A DNA stretch of 64,000 bases from Frigidibacter oleivorans (GCF_003993775.1 NZ_RJRZ01000007.1:62001-126000), one strand, 5' to 3'; positions 52,781 through 61,502 are shown, counted from the stretch's first letter. The notes: generated from the letters alone by a model not told the origin. Made by a program: numbers and translations.

Positions 52781-52921
52781 GCGCGGGCGCCAGCGCCGCG
52801 AACCCGGGCCGCGCAGCGTTGCGCGGCCTTTTCGTTCCGCCGGCCCTATACCCGCACGGCGCGGATGCGGGCCGCGGGCAGGCGCGCCGGGACCGAGGCA
52901 CCGCGGATCAGGAGCGGACCG

Positions 52922-53464
52922 ATGGCACAGATCATCTTCCTGCACGGCGCGTCGAGCAGCGGCAAATCCAGCATCGCCCGCGCGCTTCAAGCCCGCATCG
53001 AGCGGCCGTTCTGGCATGTCTCGATCGACCACCTGCGCGACTCCGGCGTGCTGCCGATGAGCCGCTTCCGCTCGCGCGAGTTCGACTGGCGAGCCGCCCG
53101 CCCCGCCTTCTTCGCAGGCTTCCATGCCTCGCTTGCCGCCTATGCCGATGCGGGGAACGACCTGATCCTCGAACACATCCTCGACGAGGACGCCTGGTTG
53201 GGCGACCTCCGCCGCCTGTTCGCCGGGCATGACGTCTATTTCGTCGGTGTCCACTGCCCCCTGCCCCGGCTGATCGCGCGCGAGGCCGCCCGTGGCGACC
53301 GTGCGCCGGGCAGCGCTGCCGCGGACTTCGCGACCGTGCACATCGGAAAGCACTACGATCTCGAGCTGCAGTCCGAAGACGGGCTGGAGGCCAATGTCGA
53401 TGCCATCCTTGCCGGCTGGCGCGCCGGGCGCCGGGCCTCCAGCTTCTCCGGGATCGGCCCGTGA
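52922..53464 (+). CDS. Chloramphenicol phosphotransferase-like P-loop kinase
   Basis: A 180-residue P-loop protein of the CPT-like family (PF07931 type). Walker A is GASSSGKSS (about 9-17), then FWHVSIDHLRDSG (substrate-side DxxR/H segment) and GNDLILEHIL (about 77-86), and VYFVGVHCPLPRLIAREAARGDR with the arginine-rich lid. The name comes from the Streptomyces enzyme, but most homologues have unknown substrates, so resistance should not be inferred. ATG at 52922. It ends before the convergent HNH gene. Confidence 0.8.
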   Translation: MAQIIFLHGASSSGKSSIARALQARIERPFWHVSIDHLRDSGVLPMSRFRSREFDWRAARPAFFAGFHASLAAYADAGNDLILEHILDEDAWLGDLRRLFAGHDVYFVGVHCPLPRLIAREAARGDRAPGSAAADFATVHIGKHYDLELQSEDGLEANVDAILAGWRAGRRASSFSGIGP

Positions 53465-53485
53465 TGGCCTGACGCCGATCCGCGC

Positions 53486-54085
53486 CTACGCCTCCAATTC
53501 GGCATCCCAGTAGAGGAAGTCCACCCAGCTGTCGTGCAGGTAGTTCGGGGGAAAGCGCCGGCCGATGTTGCGCATCTCTTCCGCGGTGGGCTGGTGCGGC
53601 GGCTTGCGCAGGCTCATCCCTGCCTGTTTCAGCAGCTTGTTCGCCTTCTTCAGGTTGCAGGGCGCGCAGGCGGCCACGACATTGTCCCAGCTGGTGATGC
53701 CGCCGCGCGACCGGGGCAGGACGTGGTCGAAGGTCAGGTTCTCTTTCGAGCCGCAATACTGGCAGCAGAATTCGTCCCGCAGGAAAAGATTGAAGCGCGT
53801 GAAGGCCACGCGCTTCTGGGGTTTGACATATTCCTTGAGGACGACGACCGAGGGTATCCGTATCTCTGCCCTCTGGCTTCGGACCACCTCGTCATATTCG
53901 GCCATGATGGTGACCCGGTCGAGGAACACCGCCTTGATCGCCTCCTGCCAGGGCCAGAGGCTGAGCGGATAGTAGGACAGGGGCCGGTAATCCGCGTTCA
54001 GGACCAGCGCGGGGAAGTGGCGCAGCGCCGACGGCTCCCGCACGAAGCTGGTTCGGAATTCCGGTTCTTCGACGTGATCAAGCAT
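53486..54085 (-). CDS. HNH endonuclease-family protein
   Basis: A 199-residue protein with a C-terminal HNH fold: a zinc CxxC (FCCQYCG, about 108-114), the catalytic FDHVLPRSRGGITSWDN (about 119-135) and a second CxxC (ACAPCNLKKANK). The N-terminal part (LNADYRPLSYYPLSLWPWQEAI) is typical of housekeeping HNH proteins common in alphaproteobacteria and many other bacteria; their cellular role is unclear and they are not restriction enzymes. It has its own good promoter at 54172-54199. Confidence 0.88.
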   Translation of the reverse strand: MLDHVEEPEFRTSFVREPSALRHFPALVLNADYRPLSYYPLSLWPWQEAIKAVFLDRVTIMAEYDEVVRSQRAEIRIPSVVVLKEYVKPQKRVAFTRFNLFLRDEFCCQYCGSKENLTFDHVLPRSRGGITSWDNVVAACAPCNLKKANKLLKQAGMSLRKPPHQPTAEEMRNIGRRFPPNYLHDSWVDFLYWDAELEA

Positions 54086-54171
54086 CGGCGACTCCGTCCT
54101 TGCCCTGCCCGGCCCCGACCTTTCGGTCCGCTGGCCTGTCCAGGGCGGGGAACCGCCCCGGCATGTAGACG

Positions 54172-54199
54172 ACTATATCTGGCGTTTCGCGCCTGACAA
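54172..54199 (-). promoter_or_regulatory. Promoter of the HNH gene
   Basis: On the minus strand, TTGTCA (54199-54194), 16-base spacer and TATAGT (54177-54172). Both hexamers match the consensus at five of six positions. The spacer contains GGCG-N5-CGCC, a possible operator. Confidence 0.7.
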
Positions 54200-54301
54200 G
54201 CCCCGCGATCTGCGATGACCCGTCGCCGTCCGAACTATCCCAACATCGTGACAGGTCCATGACGCAGGGACGCCAGCGACCCGCAGGCCCGCCCCCCCGA
54301 C

Positions 54302-54331
54302 ATACGAAAGGGCGGCACGAGGGTGCCGCCC
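54302..54331 (-). terminator. Rho-independent terminator (minus strand)
   Basis: GGGCGGCAC (54310-54318) pairs with GTGCCGCCC (54323-54331) over 9 bp, loop of 4. On the minus strand it is followed by TTTCGTATG. It ends the transcript of the 42-residue peptide gene and perhaps of the alkA-esterase pair. Confidence 0.75.
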
Positions 54332-54412
54332 CGGGGGAAAGCGCAGTGGCAATCTGCCCCACGTCCCGATCGGGCGCGATGCGCCCGGTCCGCCGGGATC
54401 GGGGGCGGAAGG

Positions 54413-54541
54413 TCAGCGGCGGGGGCGCCGCGGATCGGCGGGCACCGGGATCGGCCGCATCTGCGCCACCGGGCCGCGGCGCAGCATCACGGCGGCACCG
54501 GCCAGCAGCGGGATCAGAACGGCGATCAGGGCAAATTCCAT
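54413..54541 (-). CDS. Small membrane peptide, 42 residues
   Basis: The peptide starts MEFALIAVLIPLLAGAAVML, one transmembrane helix, and ends in a basic proline-rich tail (MRPIPVPADPRRPRR). GAGGAGAG before the ATG at 54541 is a strong ribosome binding site, and a terminator follows the stop, which supports it as a real gene. It lies 50 bases after the esterase gene on the same strand. No family is known to me. Confidence 0.65.
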   Translation of the reverse strand: MEFALIAVLIPLLAGAAVMLRRGPVAQMRPIPVPADPRRPRR

Positions 54542-54591
54542 GTCGGCTCTCCTCAAGGCACGAACCGAATGTAACCCCTGCGCGACGGCGA

Positions 54592-55263
54592 TCAAGCCCG
54601 ATCAGCGGGCAGAACGTCGCGCAGGAAAGAAAGCGCCGCCGACAGCCCGTCCGGCGCAATTCCGTGCCCGGTTCCGCGCATGACATGGCCGTAGACGGTG
54701 AAACCAGCCCGCGTCAGGGCATCGCCCGCCAGGCCCATGTCGGCAAAGGGCACCACCTCGTCGGCGTCGCCATGCAGGATCAGCACCGGCGGCTTCGACA
54801 CCGCCTCGGTCGCCAGCCGTTCGGGCGCCAGCAGCCGGCCCGAGAAGGCGGCGATTCCGGCGACGGGCTCGGGCCGCCGCGGCGCCACATGCAGCGCCAT
54901 CATCGTGCCCTGCGAAAAGCCCACCAGCGCCAGTTGCGCGGGTGCCATCTCCGCCTCGGCCAGCCGCGCGGTCAGGAAGGCGTCCAGATCCGCCGCCGAC
55001 CGCGCCAGCGCCGCCCCCGCCTCGACCTCGGACGATCCGTCCAGCCAGGGGATCGGAAACCATTGCCGCCCGAAGGGATTGCCCCGGCAGGGATCGGGCG
55101 CGTCGGGGGCCAGGAACAGCGTGTCGGGCAGATGCGGCGCCAGCGGCTGCGCCAGCCCCAGCAGATCGTTGCCATCCGCGCCATAGCCATGCAGGAAGAC
55201 CACCATCGACCGGGCCTTGCCCGATTGCGGCTCGTGCCGGCCGAAGTCCAGTTCGCGCGTCAT
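54592..55263 (-). CDS. Alpha/beta hydrolase (carboxylesterase/YpfH type)
   Basis: A 223-residue serine hydrolase. VVFLHGYGADGNDLLGLA (about 21-38) is the oxyanion region, the nucleophile is in GFSQGT (about 121-126), and ILHGDADEVVPF (about 171-182) and GTGHGI (about 204-209) give the acid and the histidine of the triad. The family cleaves short acyl or phospholipid esters. Its ATG overlaps the alkA stop (ATGA), so the two are coupled. GAGGGGATGAC precedes the ATG. Confidence 0.88.
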   Translation of the reverse strand: MTRELDFGRHEPQSGKARSMVVFLHGYGADGNDLLGLAQPLAPHLPDTLFLAPDAPDPCRGNPFGRQWFPIPWLDGSSEVEAGAALARSAADLDAFLTARLAEAEMAPAQLALVGFSQGTMMALHVAPRRPEPVAGIAAFSGRLLAPERLATEAVSKPPVLILHGDADEVVPFADMGLAGDALTRAGFTVYGHVMRGTGHGIAPDGLSAALSFLRDVLPADRA

Positions 55264-55877
55264 GTCATCCCCTCGCGTCCCTTCGCCAGCCGGTAGTAGG
55301 CCCACAGCGCCCGCGCCGCAACCGCCCGCCACGGTGCCCAGGGTTCGGCCAGTCGCCGCAGCGCCGGCTCGCGCGGGCGGTCGGGCAGCGCGAACAGCAG
55401 GCGCGCCGCCTCTTGCAGGGCCAGATCGCCGGCGGGCATCACATCGGGCCGGCCGAGCGAGAAGGTCAGATAGACCTCTGCCGTCCAGCGCCCGATGCCG
55501 GGCAGCGCGGTCAGCGCGGCCACCGCCCCCGCATCGTCGAGACCGTCGAGCGTGGCGAGATCCAGCCCCGATGCGGCCAGCGCCCGCAGCGTGGCGATCT
55601 TCTGTCGCGACAGGCCGGCGCCGCGCAGAGCGTCGTCGCCCGCCGCCCGGACCGTCGCGGGGTCCAAGAGCCCCGCCGCCGCCATCCGCCCGAGGATCGC
55701 CGCCGCCGAGGCGGTGGAGACCTGCTGCCCCACCACCACCGCCGCCAGTTCCGCAAAGCCCGCCGGACGCAGCCGCAGCGGCAGGGGCGCCAGCAGCGCC
55801 GGGGCAAAGCGCGGCTCCACCGCCAGCAGATGCGCCGCGCCCTCGGCCAGACAGTCCGCCCCGACGATCCTGCGCAT
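55260..55877 (-). CDS. alkA: DNA-3-methyladenine glycosylase II
   Basis: A 205-residue base-excision repair enzyme with the helix-hairpin-helix GPD fold: AAVVVGQQVSTASAAAI (about 45-61), LPGIGRWTAEVYLTFSLGRPD (about 122-142, helix-hairpin-helix in two parts) and the catalytic aspartate in PAGDLALQ. It lacks the N-terminal domain of E. coli AlkA, as do many short family members. It heads an overlapping two-gene unit with an esterase and is divergent from the MFS gene by 82 bases. Confidence 0.9.
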   Translation of the reverse strand: MRRIVGADCLAEGAAHLLAVEPRFAPALLAPLPLRLRPAGFAELAAVVVGQQVSTASAAAILGRMAAAGLLDPATVRAAGDDALRGAGLSRQKIATLRALAASGLDLATLDGLDDAGAVAALTALPGIGRWTAEVYLTFSLGRPDVMPAGDLALQEAARLLFALPDRPREPALRRLAEPWAPWRAVAARALWAYYRLAKGREGMT

Positions 55878-55959
55878 CCCGCCTCTCTTCCTGCCCCATC
55901 CCTGCGACGCTTGGCTGCGCCCCCTGTTCGCGGCCCTGTCCAGCGGCTAGCAAGGGGGC

Positions 55960-57204
55960 ATGAGCCAGTCCTCGCCCGCCGATTCCGTCCCCCGATCCGC
56001 CGACCCCTATCCGATGCGGCGCGCCCGCCGCAACGTGGCGGTGCTGGTCGCGGCGCAGGCGCTGCTCGGGGCGCAGATGCCGGTGTTCTTCATCATCGGC
56101 GGGCTTGCGGGCCAGTCGCTCGCGCCCAATCCCTGCCTCGCCACCCTGCCCCTGTCGATGATCATCCTCGGCTCGGTGCTCGCCTCCACCCGGCTGTCGG
56201 CCTTCATGCAGCGGCACGGGCGGCGGGCGGGCTTCACGCTGGCCACGCTGTCGGGGGCCACGGGGGCCGCGATCGCCGCCGCCGCGCTGTGGCAGGGATC
56301 GTTCTGGCTGTTCATGCTGGGCGCGCTGTTCACCGGCGTCTATCAAAGCTCGCAGGGCTTCTTCCGCTTCGCCGCCACCGATACCGCGCCCGAGGCGTTC
56401 CGGGCCAAGGCCATCTCCTATGTGATGGCGGGGGGGCTGATCTCGGCGATCATCGGCCCGCAGATCGTGAAGCTGACGGCGCAGGCGATGGTGGTGCCCT
56501 TCCTCGCCAGCTATCTGGTGGTGGTCGCGCTGAACCTGCTCGGCCCGCTGCTGTTCCTGCTGCTGGACATTCCGAAGCCCGTGGCGCCGGCGCAGGACGC
56601 GCCGCAGGGCCGGCCGCTGGCCGAGTTGTTGCGCGACCCGCAGATCGTGGTGGCGATGATCTGCGGCACGGTCAGCTATGCGCTGATGAACCTGGTTATG
56701 ACCTCGACGCCGCTGGCCGTCGTCGGCTGCGGGTTCACCCAGAACCACGCGGCCGACATCGTGTCCGCCCATGTGCTGGCGATGTTCCTGCCCTCGTTCT
56801 TCACCGGCCATCTGATCGGCTGGCTGGGGCGGGAACGGGTGGTCGGGATCGGGCTGGTGATCCTCGCCGGTGCCGGGATCGTGGCGCTGTCGGGGGTCGA
56901 GCTGGCGCAGTTCTACGGCGCGCTGATCCTGCTGGGTCTTGGCTGGAATTTCGGCTTCATCGGCGCCACGGCGATGCTGGCCTCGGCCCACCGCCCCGAA
57001 GAACGGGGCCGGATCCAGGGCGTCAACGACTTCGTCGTCTTCGGCGGCGTGTTCCTTGCCTCGCTCTCCTCGGGCGGGCTGATGAACTGCTCGGGCGGAT
57101 CGGTCGAGGCGGGCTGGCAGGCCGTGAACCTGGCGATGGTGCCCTTCCTCGTGGCGGCCGGCGGCGGGCTGATCTGGCTGATGCTGCGGCCGAAGCCGGA
57201 GTGA
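55960..57204 (+). CDS. MFS transporter
   Basis: A 414-residue permease with 12 predicted transmembrane helices. The loop after helix 2 reads RLSAFMQRHGRRAGF, in the place of the MFS motif A; GVYQSSQGFFRFAATD (about 127-142) and GWNFGFIGATAML (about 327-339) are conserved in the YfcJ/unknown-drug type. No substrate can be assigned. ATG at 55960. It is divergent from alkA and convergent with olsA, whose stop is one base away. Confidence 0.85.
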   Translation: MSQSSPADSVPRSADPYPMRRARRNVAVLVAAQALLGAQMPVFFIIGGLAGQSLAPNPCLATLPLSMIILGSVLASTRLSAFMQRHGRRAGFTLATLSGATGAAIAAAALWQGSFWLFMLGALFTGVYQSSQGFFRFAATDTAPEAFRAKAISYVMAGGLISAIIGPQIVKLTAQAMVVPFLASYLVVVALNLLGPLLFLLLDIPKPVAPAQDAPQGRPLAELLRDPQIVVAMICGTVSYALMNLVMTSTPLAVVGCGFTQNHAADIVSAHVLAMFLPSFFTGHLIGWLGRERVVGIGLVILAGAGIVALSGVELAQFYGALILLGLGWNFGFIGATAMLASAHRPEERGRIQGVNDFVVFGGVFLASLSSGGLMNCSGGSVEAGWQAVNLAMVPFLVAAGGGLIWLMLRPKPE

Positions 57205-57205
57205 T

Positions 57206-58072
57206 CTAGCCGGCCGTCGCGGCCGCCGGGCCGGCCGGCACCGGCGCCTGCCCCACCGCCGCGACCACCGGGCCACGCACCGCCGCCTCGGCCAGCAGCG
57301 CCAGCACCTTGCGGTCGGCGACCCCGGCCACCCGGATCGGCGGGTGGAACAGCACCTCGGCCCGCGACCCGCCGCGATGCGCCATCAGCTTCAGCAGATG
57401 CGGGCCGAAGGCCATGTCCCCCCACCAGCCGAGGAAGCGCGGATCCTCGCCCTCGGGCGCGCGATAGATCACGCTGGCCGGCTGGATCGACATGCGCTCG
57501 CGCAGTTCCGGCGCGAAGAAGGCGGCGAAGAGCGTGGTCTTGAACGGCAGCACCCGCCGCCCGTCGGTCGAGGTGCCCTCGGGAAAGAACAGCAGCCGGT
57601 GGTTCGCCCGCAGCCGCGCCTCGAACAGCGCCTGCTGCGCCCGCGCCTCGCGCGGGTCGCGGGCGATGAAGACGGTGCCCGTCGCCCGTGCCAGCCAGCC
57701 GATGCCGGGCCAGCGGGCGACCTCGGATTTCGACACGAAATAGATGCGGTCGCAGGCGTTGAGGGTGAAGATGTCCAGCCAGCCCGCATGGTTGGCGACG
57801 ATGGCGCCGCGATCCTGCATCGGGCGGCCGCGGATCGTCAGCCGGATGCCCAACAGCCACAGCGCCGCGCGGCAGACGCCTTGCGTGATCCAGGGCGTGA
57901 CCGGGCGGTGCAGGCCGAAGGCCAGCCGTTCCGGCAGGCGCAGCGCCAGAAGCAGCGCCAGACCGCCATAGACCACCACAAACAGCAGCGGCGCCCGCAG
58001 CGCCACCCGCAGCCAGCCCGCCGCCCCGATGCGCGGCGCGGCCGGGGGCTGTTCCTCGCGCCATGTGGTCAT
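57206..58072 (-). CDS. olsA: Lyso-ornithine lipid acyltransferase
   Basis: A 288-residue PlsC-family membrane acyltransferase with an N-terminal transmembrane segment (about 23-44). The catalytic motif is NHAGWLD (NHx4D, about 93-99), followed by FIARD and FFPEGTSTDG (about 160-169). Placed directly after olsB (stop and start adjacent as TGAATG), it would attach the second acyl chain to lyso-ornithine lipid. Ornithine lipids are phosphate-free membrane lipids used under phosphate limitation. Confidence 0.9.
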   Translation of the reverse strand: MTTWREEQPPAAPRIGAAGWLRVALRAPLLFVVVYGGLALLLALRLPERLAFGLHRPVTPWITQGVCRAALWLLGIRLTIRGRPMQDRGAIVANHAGWLDIFTLNACDRIYFVSKSEVARWPGIGWLARATGTVFIARDPREARAQQALFEARLRANHRLLFFPEGTSTDGRRVLPFKTTLFAAFFAPELRERMSIQPASVIYRAPEGEDPRFLGWWGDMAFGPHLLKLMAHRGGSRAEVLFHPPIRVAGVADRKVLALLAEAAVRGPVVAAVGQAPVPAGPAAATAG

Positions 58073-58900
58073 TCAGGCGCGCTCGTGCTTGCGGGTGTAG
58101 AAGCCCTTGTGCTTTTCGCTCATCGCGGTCGTGTCCATCAGCAGGCAGACATCGGTGGTGTTGAACGGCCGGTCGATGAAGGCGCCCTCGCCCACGAAAC
58201 CGCCAAGTCGCAGATAGGCCTTGATCAGCGCCGGCATCGCCACCATCGCCGCCTTGCGGTCGATCGCCTCGGGCGGCACGAGGTCCATGGTCTGGAAATG
58301 CTCGGCCAGCACCCGCACCCGCAGCGGCTCGGGCGCCAGATGGTGATGGTGCAGCCAGGCGAGCGGCATCTTCAGCGCCTCGACATCGGTGCCGTGAAAG
58401 CTCGCCACCCCGAACAGCACCTCGATCCCGCGGTCGAGCACATAGTCGGCCAGCCCGTTCCACAGCAGGAACATCGCCGATCCGCCGCGATAGCCGGCAT
58501 CGACGCAGGACCGCCCCAGTTCCAGCAGCCGCCGCCCCGACTGGCGCAGCCGGGTCAGGTCGTATTCGGTGTCGCAGTAGAACCGGCCGAAGGCCGCGGC
58601 GCGGTCCCCCGGCAGCAGCCGGTAGACCCCCACCACATGGTCGAGCGCGCCCGCGTCGCGGCGGGTGTCGATCAGCAGCAGATGATCGTTGACCGGGTCG
58701 AATTCGTCGCGCTCGAAGCGGTTGGCATGGTCCACCAAGGGCCCGTCACCGCCCAGTTCCTCGACAAAGACGCGATAGCGCAGCCGCTGCGCCCCCAGAA
58801 GATCCTGTTCCGTGGTGGCGAGACGGACGGTGAAGGGCCCGGAGTCTTCCGAAAGGCTGCGTCCGGCCGGATCGCGCGGCGTGGTCGGATCGGGCGTCAT
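58073..58900 (-). CDS. olsB: L-ornithine N-alpha-acyltransferase
   Basis: A 275-residue acyl-ACP-dependent N-acyltransferase of the OlsB type (GNAT-like fold). It has AQRLRYRVFVEELGG (about 36-50), NDHLLLIDT, GVYRLLPGDRAAAFGRFYCDTEYDL, LELGRSCVDAGYRGGSAMFLLWNGLADYV in consecutive blocks and FGVASFHGTD (about 171-180). It makes lyso-ornithine lipid. MTPDPTTPRD at 58900 is the start. It is the first gene of the olsBA unit. Confidence 0.92.
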   Translation of the reverse strand: MTPDPTTPRDPAGRSLSEDSGPFTVRLATTEQDLLGAQRLRYRVFVEELGGDGPLVDHANRFERDEFDPVNDHLLLIDTRRDAGALDHVVGVYRLLPGDRAAAFGRFYCDTEYDLTRLRQSGRRLLELGRSCVDAGYRGGSAMFLLWNGLADYVLDRGIEVLFGVASFHGTDVEALKMPLAWLHHHHLAPEPLRVRVLAEHFQTMDLVPPEAIDRKAAMVAMPALIKAYLRLGGFVGEGAFIDRPFNTTDVCLLMDTTAMSEKHKGFYTRKHERA

Positions 58901-59053
58901 GTCGTGGCTCGCCTCGGGCTTGTGCCTGCCGGTACGGGCCGCGCGCGCGAAGGCCGCGGGGCCGGTTGGGGGGCTTGTAGGCCAGCGCGGCCGGGCTGGC
59001 AACCGGCAAGCCCCGTTGCCGGTTGCCGGACAGTCTGTCGCCGGGTCATGGCG

Positions 59054-59081
59054 TTGACACACCCGGGGGTTGTGCTAGCGT
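59054..59081 (+). promoter_or_regulatory. Plus-strand promoter candidate antisense to the DUF3553 gene
   Basis: TTGACA (59054-59059), 16-base spacer, TAGCGT (59076-59081), with TGTG just before the -10. Transcription would start near 59088 and run antisense through the DUF3553 gene toward chpT, or yield a small RNA. Confidence 0.4.
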
Positions 59082-59145
59082 CCAGCCGCGAGCCTTCCGG
59101 GGCGAAGAGTTTTCAGGATCAAGACCTTACGGGATAAGACACTTG

Positions 59146-59319
59146 TCATTCGTAGACGATCTGCAGATCGACCCGCGCGCCGTCGATCACCACCTTGCCG
59201 GCATGTTCGAAATTCACCGTGATCCTGCCCCCGATATTGGACTGCACCTGCCCGAGGCCCCAGTCGGGCTGGCCCGGATGGCGCACCAGCATTCCGGGTT
59301 CGAGAAGCGAATTCAGCAT
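59146..59319 (-). CDS. DUF3553 small protein
   Basis: A 57-residue protein: MLNSLLEPGMLVRHPGQPDW, then LGQVQSNIGGRITVNFEHAG and KVVIDGARVDLQIVY. It has the VRHPxxPDWGxGQVQS pattern and a GRITVNFEHAGKVVI core seen in DUF3553, a small SH3-like barrel found in Rhodobacteraceae. It is divergent from chpT with 59 bases between, a repeated neighbourhood. Function is unknown. Confidence 0.8.
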   Translation of the reverse strand: MLNSLLEPGMLVRHPGQPDWGLGQVQSNIGGRITVNFEHAGKVVIDGARVDLQIVYE

Positions 59320-59378
59320 GGGTCCCGGTCCTTCGATTGCCGCCTGGCCTGCGCCCGTTCCGCCCCGCGGGGCCGGGC

Positions 59379-59975
59379 ATGAGCCTGCCGCCCGACCTGC
59401 CCGCGCTGCTGGGATCGCGCATCTGCCATGACCTTATCAGCCCGCTGGGCGCGATCGGCAATGGGGTTGAGCTGCTGACGCTGACGGGCGGAGCGCCGGG
59501 GGCGGAACTGGCGCTGGTGTCGGAAAGCGTCGCCGCCGCCGCCGCCCGCGTCCGTTTCTTCCGCGTGGCCTTCGGCTCGGCCGCGCCCGACCAGCGCATG
59601 GGCCAGCCCGAGATCGCAGCGCTGATCGCCGATGCCACCCGCGGCGGCCGGCTGCGGGTGCAGTGGCAGGCGCAGGGCGACCTGCCCCGGCGCGAGGTGA
59701 AGCTGGCCTTCCTGATGATCCAGTGCGCCGAATGGGCGCTGGCCTGGGGCGGGACGGTCGAGGTCGGACCCGCGGCCGGCGGCTGGCGGCTGGCGGCCCG
59801 GGCACCGCGGCTGAAATCCGAACCCGGACTGTGGGCGGGGCTGGCCGCCGCCGCGCCGCTGCCGGAGCTGACCCCCGCGCAGGTGCAGTTTGCGCTGGCG
59901 CGGGACGAGGCCGCGCGTCAGGCCCGCCGGGTGACGGCCGAGGCGGGCGAGACCGCCATCACCCTCGGCTGGTGA
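59379..59975 (+). CDS. chpT: Histidine phosphotransferase ChpT
   Basis: A 198-residue dimeric phosphotransferase of the CckA-ChpT-CtrA cell-cycle relay. The phospho-accepting histidine is in SRICHDLISPLGAIGNGVELL (about 13-33, His17), matching the H-box of ChpT, followed by a degenerate GHKL-like half lacking ATP-binding motifs. It passes phosphate from CckA to CtrA or CpdR. In Rhodobacteraceae CtrA governs motility, gene transfer agents and quorum responses. ATG at 59379. Confidence 0.88.
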   Translation: MSLPPDLPALLGSRICHDLISPLGAIGNGVELLTLTGGAPGAELALVSESVAAAAARVRFFRVAFGSAAPDQRMGQPEIAALIADATRGGRLRVQWQAQGDLPRREVKLAFLMIQCAEWALAWGGTVEVGPAAGGWRLAARAPRLKSEPGLWAGLAAAAPLPELTPAQVQFALARDEAARQARRVTAEAGETAITLGW

Positions 59976-60018
59976 CGGTGCAGGCGGGGATCGGGGCGGC
60001 CCCGCCTGACCGCAGCAC

Positions 60019-60044
60019 GGAACAGGCCCGATCCTGATGCGTTG
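60019..60044 (+). promoter_or_regulatory. EcfG-like promoter candidate (GGAAC-N16-CGTTG)
   Basis: GGAAC at 60019-60023, 16-base spacer, CGTTG at 60040-60044, 53 bases before the ATG of the 28-residue peptide. This is the best match in the window to GGAAC-N16/17-CGTT. Confidence 0.5.
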
Positions 60045-60097
60045 CCGCTGCGTCCCCGGGTCGCGGCCCGGACCCCGGCTCAGCGAAAGGACGGACC

Positions 60098-60184
60098 ATG
60101 TTCAAGTTCATCGGCGGCACCATCGGCATCATCTTCCTGATCGGCCTTCTGGTCGTGATCGGGCTGCTGTCCCTGATCTTCTGA
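60098..60184 (+). CDS. 28-residue membrane peptide
   Basis: The peptide MFKFIGGTIGIIFLIGLLVV followed by IGLLSLIF is one long transmembrane helix. AAAGGA is 8 bases before the ATG. It has its own promoter-like element and lies between chpT and the convergent proA. I believe similar tiny proteins occur in relatives, but no function is known. Confidence 0.6.
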   Translation: MFKFIGGTIGIIFLIGLLVVIGLLSLIF

Positions 60185-60212
60185 TGCCCCGCTCGCCCGG
60201 CGCGGCACCGCC

Positions 60213-61478
60213 CTAGTCGCGGATGGTGCCGTCGCCGGTGACGAGATACTTGAAGCTCGTCAGCTGTTCGGCCCCCACCGGCCCGCGCGCATGCAGCTTG
60301 CCGGTGGCGATGCCGATTTCCGCCCCCATGCCGAACTCGCCGCCATCCGCAAACTGGGTAGAGGCGTTGCGCATCAGGATCGCGCTGTCGAGCCGGGTGA
60401 AGAACCGCTCGGCCGTCGCGTCGTTCTCGGTCAGGATCGCCTCGGTATGGCTGGAGCCGTAGCGGCGGATATGGGCGATGGCCTGATCGACCCCGTCCAC
60501 CAGCTTCACCGCGATGATCTTGTCGAGGAACTCGCGGCCGAAATCCTCGGGCGTGGCGCGGACGGTGCCCGGCACCTTGGCCAGTTCGCCCTCGGCCCGC
60601 ACCTCGACCCCCGCCGCCAGCAGATCCTCGACCAGCACGGGGCCGTGCTTGGTGTAGAACTGCCAGTCGATCAGCAGGCATTCCGCCGCGCCGCAGATGC
60701 CGGTGCGCCGGGTCTTGGCGTTCAGCACCACGCGGCGGGCCTTGTCGAGGTCGGCGTCGCGGTCGGCATAGACATGGCAGATGCCTTCCAGATGCGCGAA
60801 GACCGGCACCCGCGCCTCGGCCTGCACCAGCCCGACCAGACCCTTGCCGCCGCGCGGCACGATCACGTCGACATACTCGACCATCCGTAGCAGCTCGGTC
60901 ACCGCCGCACGGTCGCGCGTGGGCACGAACTGGATCGCATCGGCGGGCAGGCCCGCCTGACGCAGCCCCTCGACCAGACAGTCATGCAGGGCGGTCGAGG
61001 TGTGGAAACTTTCCGACCCGCCGCGCAGGATCACCGCATTGCCGGATTTCAGGCACAGCGCGCCCGCATCCGCGGTGACGTTGGGCCGGGATTCGTAGAT
61101 CACCCCCACCACGCCGATGGGCGTGCGCACCCGCCGGATGTTCAGACCGGTGGGCCGGTCCCATTCGGCGATGACCTGCCCCACCGGGTCGGGCTGTTCG
61201 GCCACCGCGCGCAGCCCGTCGACCACGCCGCGCAGCCGCGCCTCGGTCAGGTCCAGCCGGTCCAGCATTGCCGGGGTCAGGCCCTTGTCGCGCCCGAGGT
61301 CCATATCCTCGCAATTCGCGTCGAGGATCGCCTGCCGGTTCGACCAGACGGCATCCGCCGCACCGATCAGCGCCGCATATTTCCGTTCCGGCGCGGCGAA
61401 GGCCAGGTCCGACGCGGCGACCTTCGCCCGGGCGCCGATGTCGCGCATCAGCGCGGGGATATCGTCCATGTCCTTCAT
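60213..61478 (-). CDS. proA: Gamma-glutamyl phosphate reductase
   Basis: A 421-residue NADPH enzyme, the second step of proline synthesis. It has [33 protein letters not shown] in consecutive blocks (about 121-153), the catalytic cysteine region [17 protein letters not shown] (about 254-270) and [15 protein letters not shown]-like [17 protein letters not shown] near the C-terminus. The start is ATG at 61478 or 61469. It follows proB by 24 bases, so obgE-proB-proA is one unit. Confidence 0.95.
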   Translation of the reverse strand: MKDMDDIPALMRDIGARAKVAASDLAFAAPERKYAALIGAADAVWSNRQAILDANCEDMDLGRDKGLTPAMLDRLDLTEARLRGVVDGLRAVAEQPDPVGQVIAEWDRPTGLNIRRVRTPIGVVGVIYESRPNVTADAGALCLKSGNAVILRGGSESFHTSTALHDCLVEGLRQAGLPADAIQFVPTRDRAAVTELLRMVEYVDVIVPRGGKGLVGLVQAEARVPVFAHLEGICHVYADRDADLDKARRVVLNAKTRRTGICGAAECLLIDWQFYTKHGPVLVEDLLAAGVEVRAEGELAKVPGTVRATPEDFGREFLDKIIAVKLVDGVDQAIAHIRRYGSSHTEAILTENDATAERFFTRLDSAILMRNASTQFADGGEFGMGAEIGIATGKLHARGPVGAEQLTSFKYLVTGDGTIRD

Positions 61479-61502
61479 GCCCGTCTCCTGTCCGCAAGGC
61501 GC

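Larger units (their letters stand above)
54086..54412. other. 327-base gap: promoter of the HNH gene and terminator of the 42-residue peptide gene
   Basis: Holds a minus-strand promoter (54172-54199), a CGGGG/CCCCG hairpin in the HNH leader, and a minus-strand terminator (54310-54331). No gene is supported; the open frames here are fragments of antisense reading. Confidence 0.7.

Noticed and set aside
52922-53464. Possible chloramphenicol resistance gene
   Set aside because: Only the P-loop kinase family is supported. Most CPT-like proteins have other or unknown substrates, and there is no mobile-element context.
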